From contig NC_060020.1 of NCBI RefSeq assembly GCF_021134715.1, positions 6,882,001 to 6,946,000 on the forward strand: 64,000 nt of DNA. The letters run 5' to 3'. The notes beneath the pieces are model-generated. The model ran no database searches. It saw only the letters and a program-made list of their open reading frames with translations, and was not told where the DNA came from. A program made the translations under genes and the position numbers. Positions 35,808-49,200 of the stretch are shown here, in pieces (position 1 is the stretch's first letter; the number at the start of each line of letters is the position of its first letter). The DNA is from Daphnia pulex (lineage: Eukaryota > Arthropoda > Branchiopoda > Diplostraca > Daphniidae).

Positions 35808-37364
35808 CTATAAATCACCTGGACGGATTTGTCTCTCTCCTTCGTGGAGAAAGATGTGGAAAGCTCTATAAAGCAGAAGGCTTCCCCAGCGTTGTTTTCT
35901 TGAATCCGTCCACAACTTACAACAACTTCCATAGAAAATTCCCTTCGTTATATTCGTGATGGTGCTAAGACCTAAAAATGAAGAGAATGTATAGAAATAT
36001 CTTTAATGAATTAAATCAACTTTTACCTATCGCTTCTATCATTGCGGCTTCGCGACAGAGGGCCTCTTCTGCCAAAGTGTTATGAAAGACGGGAATTGAA
36101 ACAACTCCGAATCCATTCCTCCAGATGTCTAAGATCCGCTCCTCTTTTTTGCTCGCCTAAATTTAAGCAATCATGTTATTCAATATTCTAAGTAGATTTG
36201 CATCGAGCTTTATACTTGTGATGGTTGTGACTGTGGCAGAGACCGAAATTTATGAAATGCCTCATGAAGATGTTTGTTCCGCCTGGTATCTGTTCCTTTA
36301 CCGATGTAGAATATACCGCATAGAAAACGCTCGAACAATTTCTTTTCGTCCTGGGATTCGTTTAAAGGTATGTTACGAGTGTCTCTCGGGTCTAGCAGAA
36401 GATAATTACAAGATTTTTTCGCATGACCTATTGTGTCGAGTCACCCAAAATAGAGGGGAAAAAAAAACATCTCAGAATTAAATTTTTCAAAATAAGTTGG
36501 TAATTTTGGTTTATTACCCTCTCTCAATCTTGCTCTCAATGGTGTATCCGGGCCAAGACTGTTGAAATATTCAACTAACTCCCGATCTAAATCCTTAGCT
36601 GTTTTTCTGTCGTCTATTAGCCCCGGATAGTGATCCAATAATGTCTGAAGTTCTTTAGAATACACTTTTTCTGGTTGTTTTTGTTGTTCTTCTCGTTGTT
36701 GTTCTTCTTTTGCTTTGATGGGCAACCGAGGCAAATGCCGGAGGTAAATTGGCTTGGGTCCAGGACTCTTATTTTCACGTGATTTTAATTCTTCGTTAAA
36801 GAGTTCAGAGTCCATGGAATCTCCACGCCATTCGACAGAATTTCTTTTGCAAGAATTTCTTTTGTCAGAATAACTACACTCAGCTTCATGCAGGCCAACA
36901 TCTGTATCAGAATCCACATAATCCTTATTCAAAAGCGGGGGATACCGCAACTCGACCAATTCGATTCCTTTTTTAGTGTCGGAATATCTGTATTCTTCAA
37001 CTTCAACTGTGGCGATCGAACTGGTTCGTGATGAGTTGCAGCTGACGTAAATGGTATTGCACGCGGCCACATTAGAAGCGTTTGATGAGCTAACAACTGA
37101 ATCATCTAGAGCTGTAGTGTTCGAAAAAGGGTCAGACCCTAGAAACTCAAGGTTGCAAAATGATGTTTTTAAATCCACTTCCCGATTCTTCACAAAAATA
37201 CACTGAACAGACTCATCTGCTGGATCAACTGACTCATCAGCAGAAGAATCAGACTCTATAAACGCAAGGTCGCAAAGTGATGTTCCCGATTCCTCAGATT
37301 CCCGATTCCTCACAGAACTGAGCTGCACCGACTCATCTGCTCGATCAACGTGGTAATCTTCCAT
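35808..37364 (-). CDS. ANKLE1-like LEM/GIY-YIG endonuclease
   Basis: Homologue of ANKLE1 (LEM-3 in worms), a nuclease that cuts DNA bridges and branched DNA. Exons: 36518-37364, 36216-36427, 36027-36156, 35808-35971; all GT-AG, in phase, 451 codons (450 aa). The N-terminal 190 residues are acidic and low-complexity. A LEM-like tail (LFNEELKSR to IYLRHLPRL) sits around residues 205-230. The nuclease follows: YLLLDPRDTRNIP, the GIY-YIG pair as GIFYIGKG, an Arg-containing helix (TRRNKHLHEA), VVSIPVFHNT, EALCREAAMIEA with the metal-binding Glu, and TNITKGIFYG with the conserved Asn. The C-terminus (LLYRAFHIFLHEGERQIRP) matches the ANKLE1 end. No ankyrin repeats are visible; they may lie in upstream exons that I cannot see, or be lost. 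It ends about 200 bp before the KDM3 start on the same strand. Confidence 0.87.
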
Positions 37365-37600
37365 AGTGACGTGCCAAATCGTTCAGCAATTACGGGAACA
37401 TAAACGATAAACCTATAACCAAAAATAAAGGAACCAGGTAATAATAATATACAGTTTTCCCCCCCTCAACCGAAATAATAAAAATAAATAAAAAAAAAGA
37501 TTCGTCTTAATTGACGTCAACAAATCATTCGGTGGCCCCCAGTCCGTCAAGTTTTTATCAAACACAGACACACGAAAATCAAGTTTGTGTACACCAATTG
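37365..37600. promoter_or_regulatory. 5' flank of the ANKLE1-like gene
   Basis: AT-rich region between the ATG and the hAT insertion. It would contain the promoter; I cannot name a core element. The hAT element lies 245 bp from the start codon. Confidence 0.35.
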
Positions 37601-37608
37601 GGAAACAG

Positions 37609-38447
37609 CAGTGTTCGGAACGTCACGGAGTTTTCAGTGACTTAGAAAAAATTTGCACGTCATACGTCATTTGAAAACCTAACGTCAAAAGTCAAAAAAA
37701 AAAAGTCAACGTAACTGCCAAAAAAAAATACGTCACCGTCATGACTTAAGTCACAAAATAAGTCATGTATTTTTACGCTATTTGACAGGTGGTTTTTACA
37801 AGTTTAAAGCAATTTTTAGAAATATTAACATTTCCAACATTGAATCGGACAACTTATTTCTTCTTATTGTTAAAATTAATGCTGCTAAGCTAAAAAGACG
37901 CTCTACTGGAGCGCTAGTTGGAATGACAGTATTATATTTTACAAACAAAGATTTAATCTGTGGATAATTATCAAGCATTCCTATAGAGGTGTCGCGATCT
38001 TTTAAAAATCGGTCTACCTCGTCATCCGGTCTGCCTGAAGGTTGAATTTCATCAAACAGCAAAAACTCTTCGGCTAAGGATGTTTTGCTTTTTTCCAAAA
38101 CTGGTGAACACGTAGAGTCCTGGATCAGCTGCCTGAGTTTTATTTTGGCTTCTTCTTGGCTCCTTCTGTCTTTTATCCAATGTGCCTTAAAGCACGGATG
38201 AGTAAGTTTTACGAAAATTACAGACGAAAAAATCTTCCGATCCACGGCATTGTTCGTCAACATTGCCAGATGACGTTTTTATTTTGACTTTTTTTAAGAT
38301 TCCAAATTTTTTTCACGTCAAACGTCAACGTAAAAGTCACGCATAAATTTTATTTCAGTCGCAGTCGACGTATACGTCAAAATTTGACTTAAGTCATGAC
38401 TTAAGTCAAAATTTGACTTAAGTCAATTGGTGACGTTCCTAACACTG
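37609..38447 (-). mobile_element. hAT transposon remnant with C-terminal transposase piece
   Basis: An 8-bp direct repeat GGAAACAG flanks the unit (37601-37608, 38448-38455), and the ends are inverted repeats (CAGTGTTCGGAACGTCAC versus CAGTGTTAGGAACGTCAC). The subterminal DNA is dense in GACTTAAGTCA-type motifs. A minus-strand open frame (about 37796-38263) encodes the hAT dimerisation region (YPQIKSLFVKYNTVIPTSA, then PVERLFSLAALI). Only the 3' part of a transposase remains, so the 839-bp unit is an internally deleted, non-autonomous hAT. Confidence 0.9.
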
Positions 38448-39966
38448 GGAAACAGATGGGGGACGTTGACGGACGTGAACAAACGCCGCATTTTAAACAT
38501 TTCCAAAAGTGAAGGTCTCCTTTTTTTTCTTCTTCTTTAAAAGTTTATTGAGGGCAAAGGAAGAAGCATTAGGAATGTTATCGCTACTCCGGTATTTATC
38601 TCTTAATTGGTAAACAAAAAGCTTCCCCTTCAAAAAAAAAATCGAATTCTCGGCTCCCGGATTTACGTGTTCCTTCTCTCTCTTTCAATGCGGTTCGGTA
38701 AATCCCCATTTTGTTTTAAAATGGGGGAGAAAAACGGAGTCGAATCAGTTGCACGCAAATCTCCAGAAACCTTCTCCACTTACGACAAAGTGTTTTGGCG
38801 TGTGACGTGCACTTGCCGTGTTTCACGCCGCCTGTGAAGAGAGAAAGGGAACCGAACAAGTCGCCCAAATGCAAATTGATTGATTTTTCTCTTTTTTAAA
38901 AGATAAAATGAGATTCAAAACGTGACTCAAAAGAGAGACACAAGAGTTTGTTTAAAAAGTATCAAATTGCTGCATCAAGTCAAATAGGCAGCGTCGCCCT
39001 GCACGTAGAAAAAGGGGGGAGAGAGGGAAAAGAAAAGTTCAAAGCTTAAAAAAGAAAGAAAGAAGAAGAGCGTTGCCAACGTGAAGGCGAACGTTGGCGG
39101 GATAATTCGATCCAACGACAGCTCTCTATATATATTCCGGAGTATTAACTATGTCGACTATATCTTCTTTTTAGAGAGAGAGAGAGAGAGAGAGTGGGCC
39201 GGCGAAATGTTACCGAGGGTATCCAGCACATCAAGGAGGGAGAAGAAGACGATCGGAATGTTGGTCCGTTCTCTCTACATATAAAAATAAAGCTTCACGA
39301 CCCGACCCTATAATAATAAATAAAATAACACGGCACCACCGAACGATACAGGCACGCACCGAGAAAAAGAGGAAAATAAATAAAATAGAGATGGACCAAA
39401 TGGATGGATGGGTCTGTCCATTATACAAACAGGACCATCCGCACTGCGGAGTATTATACACGTTTGAATAAAACAAGAAAAAGTCACAACCCGATCTCAT
39501 ACAAGCAAAGAAAACAAAAAAAGAAGTAGAGAGAAAAAGCCACACATAAAGAAAAAGGGAAAAATGGAGAGAGAGAAGAGGTTGGAGATCGGTAGGAATG
39601 ATTATGTCACCCCGCAGTGGTTATACAGTCTTATGCATAGTGTATATCCTTACAGAGTTATTTCCAACCCAATGTCTGAGTATTTCCCTCTGTGTGTTTC
39701 TCCCTTTTAAACAAAAATTTGGCTGATAGTACGTTTTACAGATAAAATGTTTGTGTGTGTAAATGTTCAGAGAGACTGAGAGAGAGTCTGTCTCTATCTT
39801 CTTCCTGGGTTCCATCGATCCCAGTTTTTGGACGGTGGATACGCTCGCTACTGGGTTTTGGATTGTGGGTGGTGGACGGTCGAATGCGTCTATTAAAAGA
39901 AACGGAAAAATCCTCCAAACAACAAAACATGGAAAACCCACCCCCTCCCCCCCACACACACAAGGT

Positions 39967-40052
39967 TTTTACTCTTTCTTCTCTTGTGGGGTAAAAACGC
40001 ATGAAGAAAAGGGCAAAATAGAAACAAAGACTCACGGCGGGGGATGTACCAG
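39967..40052 (+). repeat. Duplicated block A (copy 1)
   Basis: The 86-bp stretch including AACGCATGAAGAAAAGGGCA is repeated with a few differences at about 49153-49241. Confidence 0.85.
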
Positions 40053-41986
40053 AAGAAAGCAAAGAAAAAAGAGATGTGGGGGGTTATTGTGTTCCAACAC
40101 AAGAGTTGGGCTCAGCCTTTTTTCCACATTTTGTTTGAAGAGCTAAGTCAAACGACATCTTTGCCGCCGCCAAACAGCTGGAAGAACTCGACTACATTAG
40201 CATCTTTGCATGAACTATCCGACCGACAGCGTGATTCCCCCATCGCTTTTTTTATGATTCCCACATACAAATAGAAAAATCAAGGATCGATTGTTGTACA
40301 TAGAGAAACTCTTTGAAGTCTGCTGCACCACTCTTTCTCCAATTTTCCAAATTCAAATTACAATCCTAAAATAAAAAAGTCGAAAAGGATTTTGGTAAGA
40401 CCTTTGATGGACCTGCTTCTCAAATACCTTTGCCAAAAGATAAGAGAGTCGCGGGGGTAATTATCGGTAATGGACAATAATCTCCAAGTTTCAGTGCGAC
40501 AAAGCCAAAAAGAAGAAGACAAATAATAAGGTCCTTTCTTTTCTCCCCATTTTTGGCATTCATTCTGCTCCATTGAGAATGTTTCAATCATTGATAAGAA
40601 AAAGAAGGTCCCCCCCCCATTTTACGTCATTGTTGTCCTTAACACAGAAAAAAAAAAAGAAAAGAACCTGTAAAGTGCAATGAAGAAATGCACAGGAAAA
40701 ACGGAATTACGAAAAAGGGAGCGGCATCCCAAGAGAAAGAAGAAGAAGAATCTGGGAATCCCACGCTGTTCACTAAGCCGACATCCTTGCGATAATTACA
40801 CAACAATTTGACGTGGAGAAACAAGGGCGCGCGCAATAGAATAATCAGAAGAAAAAGAAAATGGTGTAAAAAGAAAAAAAAAAAAAAAAAATCCGAAGTG
40901 ATGGTGGAACCCTCACACTGTACACACAAACTTCCGGCTGTTGTGTGGTCTCTCCTTTATAACAAAATAAAAAAAAATTGTGTAGACAGTGTTTTTCCGA
41001 GGAAACCACCAAGAAGAAGAGCGCGAAGACAACAACAAAACGAAAGGAAGAAAAAACAAGAGGGTAAAGTGGATTTCCTGATTCCGTTTCTCTTATTTTT
41101 TTATCGACCGACGAGGCCCAATGGCAAAAAGAGAAATACTGAAAAAAATGACTACTCGTTTCCTTCCAAAATTGAAAACAATGGTGGGAAATCATCTTTT
41201 TTTTTTCAGGTCTATCTTTTTATTCCTGTTTTTCTTTTTTCGCATTGAATGCTGCTGCTGCGTGATCGGTACGCGGCGGCGCCCGTTTGATTGTCTGTGT
41301 ATATTTTCCAAGAAAGACACCAAAGAGAAAAAGGCGTTCCGAAGGCGGAAAAAGAAATTGGACGGAGCTGTTTGTCATTCCGGGACACGGCAAAAAGAGA
41401 AAAGTTTTGTGTGATGTGGAAATATTTTGGAACGAACATCATCCAATCTTTTTCTTTTTTCCCCTTCAGATTATTACGTCTGTACTCGACTGGACGTCTG
41501 CTAAGGTGAAACACGCTTTTTTTGGCTATGTGTTTGTGCATACACGAGACAAAATGTCTTTCCAAAAAAGAAAAAGCGAATCAAATTGGGAATCATTACA
41601 CTCACACACACAGAGAGAGAAAAAAGAAAATAAGTTTTTTACGAGTTTTGTCGGTTGATACGCAGAGCGTGGCGTCAACGACCTCATCTATACGCAGATT
41701 GGGTAAGGCTAGCCAGCGATACAAATCAACTTCTTCTTCTTCTTTTCCTTAGACGCCCCATTTCCAATGCAATCCGATTGATAGCGGTGGTGGTCGAATC
41801 CGATTTCTATCCGATCTAAAGGCTCACATTTACGACACACAGACACACATCATATTCCTATATACGGATCGGATCTTACAAGGCGATACAAACACACACA
41901 CAAGACCGGAATAATAAGATACAGAGAAAACAAGGAACTGCTCGCAGTAGTTTATAATAATAGTGATATCCATCAAATTCTCTTTC

Positions 41987-42338
41987 AGTGTGTAAAGCAC
42001 GTCGTAGCCAATGAGCGTTGGATTTCAACTTTGAATTCAAAGTAAGAAATAAAATGAAAGCAGATTTTTCCGGGGGGCATTCCGGACGTAAAGTGTTGAA
42101 GGTACAACATAGAAGCCCCATTTCCTGCTTCCGCCGGTTTTATCCGTGAAAATCGCCCCCCCCCCACCACCACCACCACCATCAGCACCCCGATTGCGTA
42201 TTCACTAATGAAGGGACCTTGTTAAAGCTTTAAACAGTACGTTATTACACAGTAACAAAACAGTTAACACACCACAAAGACAAAACATGTTGACATCATT
42301 GTATGATGACCCAACATCAAACAATGAAAAGGATCCAT
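41987..42338 (+). repeat. Duplicated block B (copy 1)
   Basis: A 352-bp stretch from AGTGTGTAAAGCACGTCGTA to AAAAGGATCCAT is repeated nearly identically at 49241-49587. Differences include the length of the C-run, the number of CCA units and a few single bases. Confidence 0.92.
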
Positions 42339-42480
42339 AAATTTAATAGTTTTCTTTTTGCAGTTGAGACGACGAATTTCAAGTGGAATGGAAAGGCTAT
42401 TGAAAAAAAGGAACGGAGCGGGACACAATTTGTCCGCGTGATTGCGCCCCTTCGTCGTTCACGCTTTGAATAGGGAAAGA

Positions 42481-43143
42481 ATGAATTTGATTTCAACAGA
42501 CAGAACGAGTGAAATAGTCGACATTGGTAAAATGCCAACCTCATGTTCAGATCTGCAGCGAATGGGATATAAATTAAGCGGATTCTATTCTATAAAAGGA
42601 TCGAAAAAGAAGATGGAAATGGTTTACTGCGACTTTTATCCTAATCGAAACGGTACGACTTGTTCTTTTTTACTGGTTACTGATTGGTCTCTAATCCTTT
42701 GATTTACAGACAAACAAAAAACGATCGGGTACGCCGATATTAAATCAGCGCCCGTCTATTTCCACGTCCAGAGAAATACGACAAGCCGCACAATTAACAG
42801 TCCAATTCCGTTCGAATTCGCGCGGGTAAACGAGGGAAATACCATGAACATAACATCAGGGAAATTCACGGCCCCGCTAACGGGAATTTACTTCTTCTCA
42901 ATCACGGGGATTTGGTATAACACAAATTTACGATTTTATTTGAACGGGAATTCCTTCTGGAGAAGCGCGGGCATCGGTTCTTCGTCTGTGTCATTGACCT
43001 TCCAGTCCGTTCTGAACTTGAAAAAAGGCGATCAAATCTGGGTGCAGATTGAGGGAAACTATTTAGCTGATGACAGCAACCACTACACTCATTTCACTGG
43101 CTTAATGTTGGAGGAGCAACTCGCCGACTTTGCGATTTCGTAA
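42481..43143 (+). CDS. C1q-domain protein
   Basis: Two exons, 42481-42652 and 42710-43143 (GT-AG, in phase), 202 codons. The first encodes a Cys-containing segment (MPTSCSDLQRMGYKLSGFYS to MVYCDFYPN) that resembles the start of a fibrinogen-related domain. The second is a C1q/TNF-like jelly roll: PVYFHVQRN, the beta-strand block GKFTAPLTGIYFFSITG, then FQSVLNLKKGDQIWVQIEG and the closing strand HFTGLMLEEQL. Such proteins act as secreted lectin-like recognition molecules. No signal peptide follows the ATG at 42481, and an acceptor lies upstream at about 42360, so an earlier exon is likely missing from this model. AATAAA at 43215-43220 is a plausible poly(A) signal. Confidence 0.82.
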
Positions 43144-43214
43144 TCCTCCAACATGCGCAAAAACATCTTCGACTGACAACTGACCCGCACCGCAAATGAA
43201 TTTTTTTCTGGGGT

Positions 43215-43220
43215 AATAAA
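43215..43220 (+). terminator. Poly(A) signal of the C1q gene
   Basis: AATAAA lies 72 bp after the stop codon. Confidence 0.5.
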
Positions 43221-46200
43221 AGAGGAAATGGAAGATAATTCATTCGATGCTAATTCATTAAGGAGTGGGAATTTCTTTACTGAAAATTTACTTTTAATGC
43301 AAATTTTGAATAAAACAATGAATGAATTGAAAACATTTTTGAAAACATTTAGGCCTACGTACGTCATGTGCTCAACGATTTTTCGCGCTTGTTATCTAAC
43401 GGAATTATACAAAAGAGAAAAGACACAGTACGAAAAGAAGAAAGAAAACTGTGTGTTTGTTCTTACCTTAAGTTCTCAGTTGGTGCGCGTTGACTAGACG
43501 ACTGGTAGACCTGGTCGACTGAAGTCATCCGAGTGTCGAAACTGGAAGATCGGTTGCGATGGGTTGCTCGAATATCAGGCTAATAGGAGATACCTAGAGA
43601 AATCACAGAATTAGTTAAATGGCAAAATAAATAACAAAAACGTGGAGAGGAATAGAACTGCTAAACAAAAATGAACTATCAGGGAAATTTCACAAACTGT
43701 CATTCAATTTCAAGCAAATCTCAATTCATTCAGATTTCAGATTCACAGCACAATCCTGCGCATAATTTAAAACTTTAGCCCATCTAATACTCGTTAACTA
43801 CACTACATCTAATGACCGACATGGAATGAATCCTACATGGACGAAAGGAATGGAGCATGTCCCACAAGGACTATGGAAGAACGTTTGAAATTGTGAGTTG
43901 ATGACTAATTCACGTCTTCATTAGGCTGGCAACGGAAAATCAATTGAAGAGGGTTCTGGTCACAGAATCACAGAATAACCTCGCGTTCGATAATATGTTC
44001 CACTATAATCACGTTGAGTTGGTTAGTTTTTGCACGCACACAACATCTCAATATCGTCGCACACAACGGATCTAGAGCAGATTTTTTTTTTCTGTGTGTA
44101 TTCTATATGTCAAGATAGAAAAAAAGGAAGATGGATAAACAAAAAACTCTTTTGTTTCTGGGTTATATTGTTGTTGTTTTTACTCTCCATGTCGTACGTT
44201 GAAGAGCAGCACTGCCTGTCAACAAACAACATCTATCTGGCGCATCCGATCTATACATACACACACACACACACACACACTACACCACACCACACATGGC
44301 AGTAGCTTAAGGCTAGGGATCAAATCATCACTCCTTGTATGTTGTATTATACTATATATCACTTTTTTTTTTCCTTATTCGTTATAAGAAAAGAGAAGAG
44401 ACGAAAGAGAGTCTAAGCTCTCTTCAAAGTGCGCGGACATTTACTGGGAGACAGCTGAGAGGAAGAAAAAAAGGGTATCCGAGATGAAATAAGAACAGAG
44501 AAACATAAAGAGCAATCTTCTCCTTCATGTGAACACAAAACATCCAGTGTATAAATACGTATCCTCTCTTCTTCATGAGTCTATCGGTTCGAATGCGACC
44601 AGTCCCACGACGTTTCCCAAGGAGAAAAAAAGGAAAAAAAAAACTCGCTAGGAATCCTGCCGATCCCTTCTCTTAGATATATGGACGACGAGCACTTTCA
44701 AGCCGCACTACATCATGAAACTTGACATTTCGTTCTCCTATTTGCCCCACCCCCTCTTCTTCTTCTTTTTCGAACCATCAAGTTTGTGAGTGAATGGTAA
44801 CAGCCCAAAAAGAGAAAAGAGATCAAAAGACTTTGTGGGGGGCTCCTAAAGACAAACCAGGAATATAAGAAGAAGCAGTGTGAAACATCTCATCTTCCTC
44901 GCTGATGCCTTCCTTCGTTGTCGGCGAACTGCTATCTACACATAGCCATAGATGAAGAGTGGTGGCAAACACATGGTCAACATAACCGGGATGGAATCAC
45001 TCCCCCCCCCCCACCTCCCCACTTTTTCGCCCTTCATCCACAGCCTCCATCCGGAGACATGTGGTGCCATTTCCAGCTAGTCAAAAAGGAGAAAATGCCT
45101 TGCGGTTTTTCTTTCTTTTTCTTTTCTCTTTGTTTTTAAAAGGACATTTTTAATTAACTGGGCAAGGTTACAATCAAAGCATGGTCTCCTTTTTGGTATT
45201 CTTTTTGTTTGTTTTTTTTAACTACGGGCTCCGGATGTGTGTGCAAGTTGATGGAAAGGAGACGACATGCATACGAGTCATGACCGCCAGCGGCGGCGGC
45301 GGCGGCTCAGCCTGCGCCCGTCATATAAGTGTCGGAAGTGTGGCTGGGCTTCCGACGCACAAGCCCAGCAACCAAAGACACACAAAAGACGGCGAATGAA
45401 GAAGGAACTACTAGCGCTGCTGCTGGAATTCAAGATTCCAAAAACAAAAACTAAACGAAAAAATAGAATTAAACTTAGCCGCCCTTGAGATGGGAAGGAG
45501 GCCAGTGCCTATTAAGACTTGTGTGATAGAAAATGTTTGCACGCCAGCAGTGGCACACGACGACGACAAAAAGTAGAAGTTCTTTTTTTTTTCTCTTCCT
45601 TCATTAGTGTCGATAGGAACCGGAAATATCACGTGCCTTTAGACTTTTTTTATTCTAAATTCTTTTTTTGTGTTAATTCCTTTTTTCGTGAGCGGTTTTC
45701 ATCAGCAGTTGGTTGGTAATCGTTATAATATTTCTCCCTCATCGGTCAACAAAAGAAAAAAAATGACGACGACATCACACAGACAAACAGACAGACAAAA
45801 GAAAAGATGACGGATGAAAAAACAGAATTTAAACCTTCTGGCCACTAATGAAGGAATTGGCGATGAAGAAAAGAAAAACGGGAGACAACCGGAAGACAGA
45901 GAAAGGAAGGCAGATAACAAATGAAGAAGATGTTTGATATATGAGGCAATAACAAAAGCCCTTCAAATAACTAACGTGGAGCTAATTGATGGGCATCACG
46001 CACGTCCTCACACAGCTGAGCTACTAAAAGATAACGAATAACTCGTTTTGCTTTTTCTTCTTATTTTCATGAAACGGCAATTTGTTAGAGAAAACTCTTG
46101 AGCGCAATTTGACGCGGAAATATTTTTCTGCGCATGAAATGAAAAGGAGACGAAAGAATTTAGTCGATTTTGGTCGGTCCGGTTGGTCGCAGTGAGTCGA

Positions 46201-49200
46201 TCCGTGATCAAGAGAATGTGCCAATTAGACGCTCGCCGAATGAAAACGACGTGAACGTTGTCGACATGACTAGAAATAAGAAAATCGAACGAAAAAGAAA
46301 TGCTCGACTGGAGAAAACAACTTTTCCACTGCACAATTCTCCAAGCGAAAAAAAGAGAGAAAGGAGTGCCCGTTTTTTTTTCTTTCTGCTACGCTCTGCG
46401 ACTCCTCCGGGATAGACTCGTTTGCCCTTTCTCTTTTTTTCTTTCACCTTATTTATAACCAGGGAAGAAGAAGGTTTTCAAGCGCCCCTACTAGACCCGG
46501 TCCCAGCTTCTCCCTCTTTCCTCCCTTATTTTTTTAACGAAGAAAAAAAGGCAATGGACTCCTTTTCATCATCATGATGAAATCGTAATAGCAGCAGGCT
46601 CATTTGAATGTCAAAGTTGATATGGGGTGACAGGGAAATAAAAAGAGGCAGAGGAAATTAACACGCAAACTCCCTGGGCTCGTTAATTCCCCCTAGGCCG
46701 CAGCCACTGAATGACACGTCTGGGTGATCGTTCTGTTAACGATTTCCATGTGAAAATCGGGAATCGGGAAAAAAGAAAAGTCTTCCGTCATCTTCTACGC
46801 GCGTTATTTGATTCCGTAGATTAAAGTAGCCACCCAACCAGCCAGTCAAAAAACGCAACGGTGGCAATGCGATACACCAAAAACAGACTCGTGTTTCGGT
46901 TTCAGAACAACATGTAAAAACAAATCAATAAACAGACGAAACTAGCTCATCTAGGCGTGGCATTGGTGTAAAGAGAGAAACATCAGTTTTAATGAAAACC
47001 GGCTCTAACACACACACACACACAAGTGAATAACCAGCACAAAAGCAAAATCCACCCACCCACCGAGACACGGACAAACAATCACGATACAATCACGGCC
47101 ACACCACGGCCGCCAACTCCGGAGGAAAGAGGTGTGCGCTTAGTAGTAATCAACCGCAAGTTGAATTTACAAATAAAAAATAAAGGAAAAAGAAAAATGT
47201 GACTTTTGATAAAAAGAAAACGTCGTGGATAGGTGTAAAAAAAAAACTCGTTCAGGAAATACCAGTCGCTAGAAAAAAAAAATAGATATTCATAACTCAC
47301 CATGAAAGGAGGCAAACAATGGAAAACTGGGTTGATTCTCGTCGTGTCGTTTTCGTCACTTTTCCAATGGCGGTCAATTGCTGTGACGCGGCTGTCCGAA
47401 GGGGTAGAAAAATTCCTCGCTCAGGATTCACTCTGTCGACGAAGAAGGAAAGAATTTCCATAATTAGATTTGGGCCGAGATGTGAGAAAAAAGTGACGAC
47501 TTGAATCCTCTTTCATACAGTGTAGAGATACCACTGAATTTGATTCACGAGAGAGAATGTTGAGAGACGACACACACACAACTCAAGCAAACAGCATGGC
47601 AACACGGACGACGTACGCGGAGAGAGCTTTTTCTCTACCGGCTCCTTTGGGTGTATAAACAGCCAAGGAATTTTCTCATCCGGACGCCACGCGTTTCAAA
47701 TAGTTTCGACTGTACAACAAGGGGAAAAAAAACAGGGAGGGCGAATAAGTTTAACCTTGATCGTGCCAAGAGAATACTATTACACAAGACGAGACCGAAA
47801 TAAACAAAACAGGAAGAGAGAGAAAGAAAAAAAAAAATGAATAATCTGTTTCTCTAAGCTCCAAAAAGTTCAATTTTCTCTTATTCTATTTACTTTATAT
47901 TTATGTATTTCAGTATGGGTAATGTTCCAACAACACAACTGTTTCCACCACTAAATCGTCCAAACTTCCACACCCAGCCCCCCTATTCTAAATGGTAGAA
48001 GAGAGAGGGGGGGGGGGGGGGTTGAAAGAAAGAGAGAAAAAAGCCGGGGCTCGTTCAAACGATTTTAAAATGCCCCCGTGTTGTGTAATAGCCAGTACCT
48101 TCACAAGTTCCTTTCGGCTGAGCACCGTGAAACAAAAACCGACTTCAATCGACTTGTACATTTGGCATTACATAAAATATAGATGTTTTATACTCGGAAT
48201 TCCAAGGGGAGAAGGGGGGAAATAATTATTAGACAACGTCCTTGCTTTGTTGTTGTTGTTATTGTTTGCGCACCACGTGAGGTCGTGAGGGAAACCGTTT
48301 GGCCGCGATTCGATCGATTGGATTTTTTGAAAAAATGTTTCTTTTTTTTTTCACTTTGGCTGCCTGAATGTTTTTCACAGCAGCAGCAGGAAAATATAAC
48401 GACCGTCAAGAGCAGGTGAACGACGACGACGACAACTGCTCCAGCACGTGCCATTCAAAGCGGATGGATTAAATAAATAAATAAATAATCAACAAACTTG
48501 TCATCAAACTGCCTAGCAACCGAAATTTTGGACGCAAGTTATTGTTGTTTTCGAGAGGGGAAAAACCCGTTTTATTTTTATTTATTTTTTAAAGATGAAA
48601 CCGCTCCCGGGTTGTTTCACATTCGTGACCGACTCGTGTTCGACCTCTTCTTAAACCACCACCATCTTCTTTCAGACTTTTTTAAAAGAAACAAAAGCCA
48701 GGAACTTGTACGAAAGAAGAAGAAGAAGAAATATTTCGCTCATCGAGCAGGAGCGTTGAACTCGAAAATGGGAAAAATAAATAACATTTTTCTAACCAAA
48801 TGCTCACAAAAGAAAATTCGAGAAGTCAGCTCATTCTACACTCTAGACGCCCGTGAAAACCAACAAAATGAGCCGTAACGAACAAAAAAAAAAAATTACA
48901 GGATATAAGTTTTGCAATCGAAAAAATCTGATGAGAAATGTCAAAAATGATTCTTACATTTAAAAAAGTTAATTTTCAAAAAAATCGACCAAGTTTGACC
49001 TCGTTTTCTTCTAAAAGGAAAACAATGGGCAAAATGGGAACCCCTTTTGTGGTAGTCGCTCCTCTCAGCTGATCACGTGGGTGTTACGGCCGGCCTTGAA
49101 CCGTGTTTATCCCACCTCCCGCCACACACACAAACACACGGTTTTTAGACTATTTACTCTTTCTTCTCTTGTGGAGTAAAAACGCATGAAGAAAAGGGCA

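Larger units (their letters stand above)
38456..42480. other. 4-kb gene-poor region
   Basis: No supported gene. It is purine-rich on the plus strand, with simple repeats ((AG)11 at 39173-39194, poly-A near 40877-40891, a C-run with CCA repeats at 42155-42182). The segments 39967-40052 and 41987-42338 have a fused second copy at 49.1-49.6 kb. A possible acceptor (ctttttgcag at 42351-42360) precedes the C1q gene. Confidence 0.5.

Noticed and set aside
42362-42480. Upstream coding of the C1q gene from the acceptor at 42360
   Set aside because: The frame ETTNFKWNGK runs out of phase with the C1q exon and meets stops, so the model starts at the ATG at 42481.
44583-44600. GGTTCGAAT string as a tRNA T-arm
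   Set aside because: Flanking bases do not form a T-stem, acceptor stem or anticodon arm; no tRNA was found in the window by eye.
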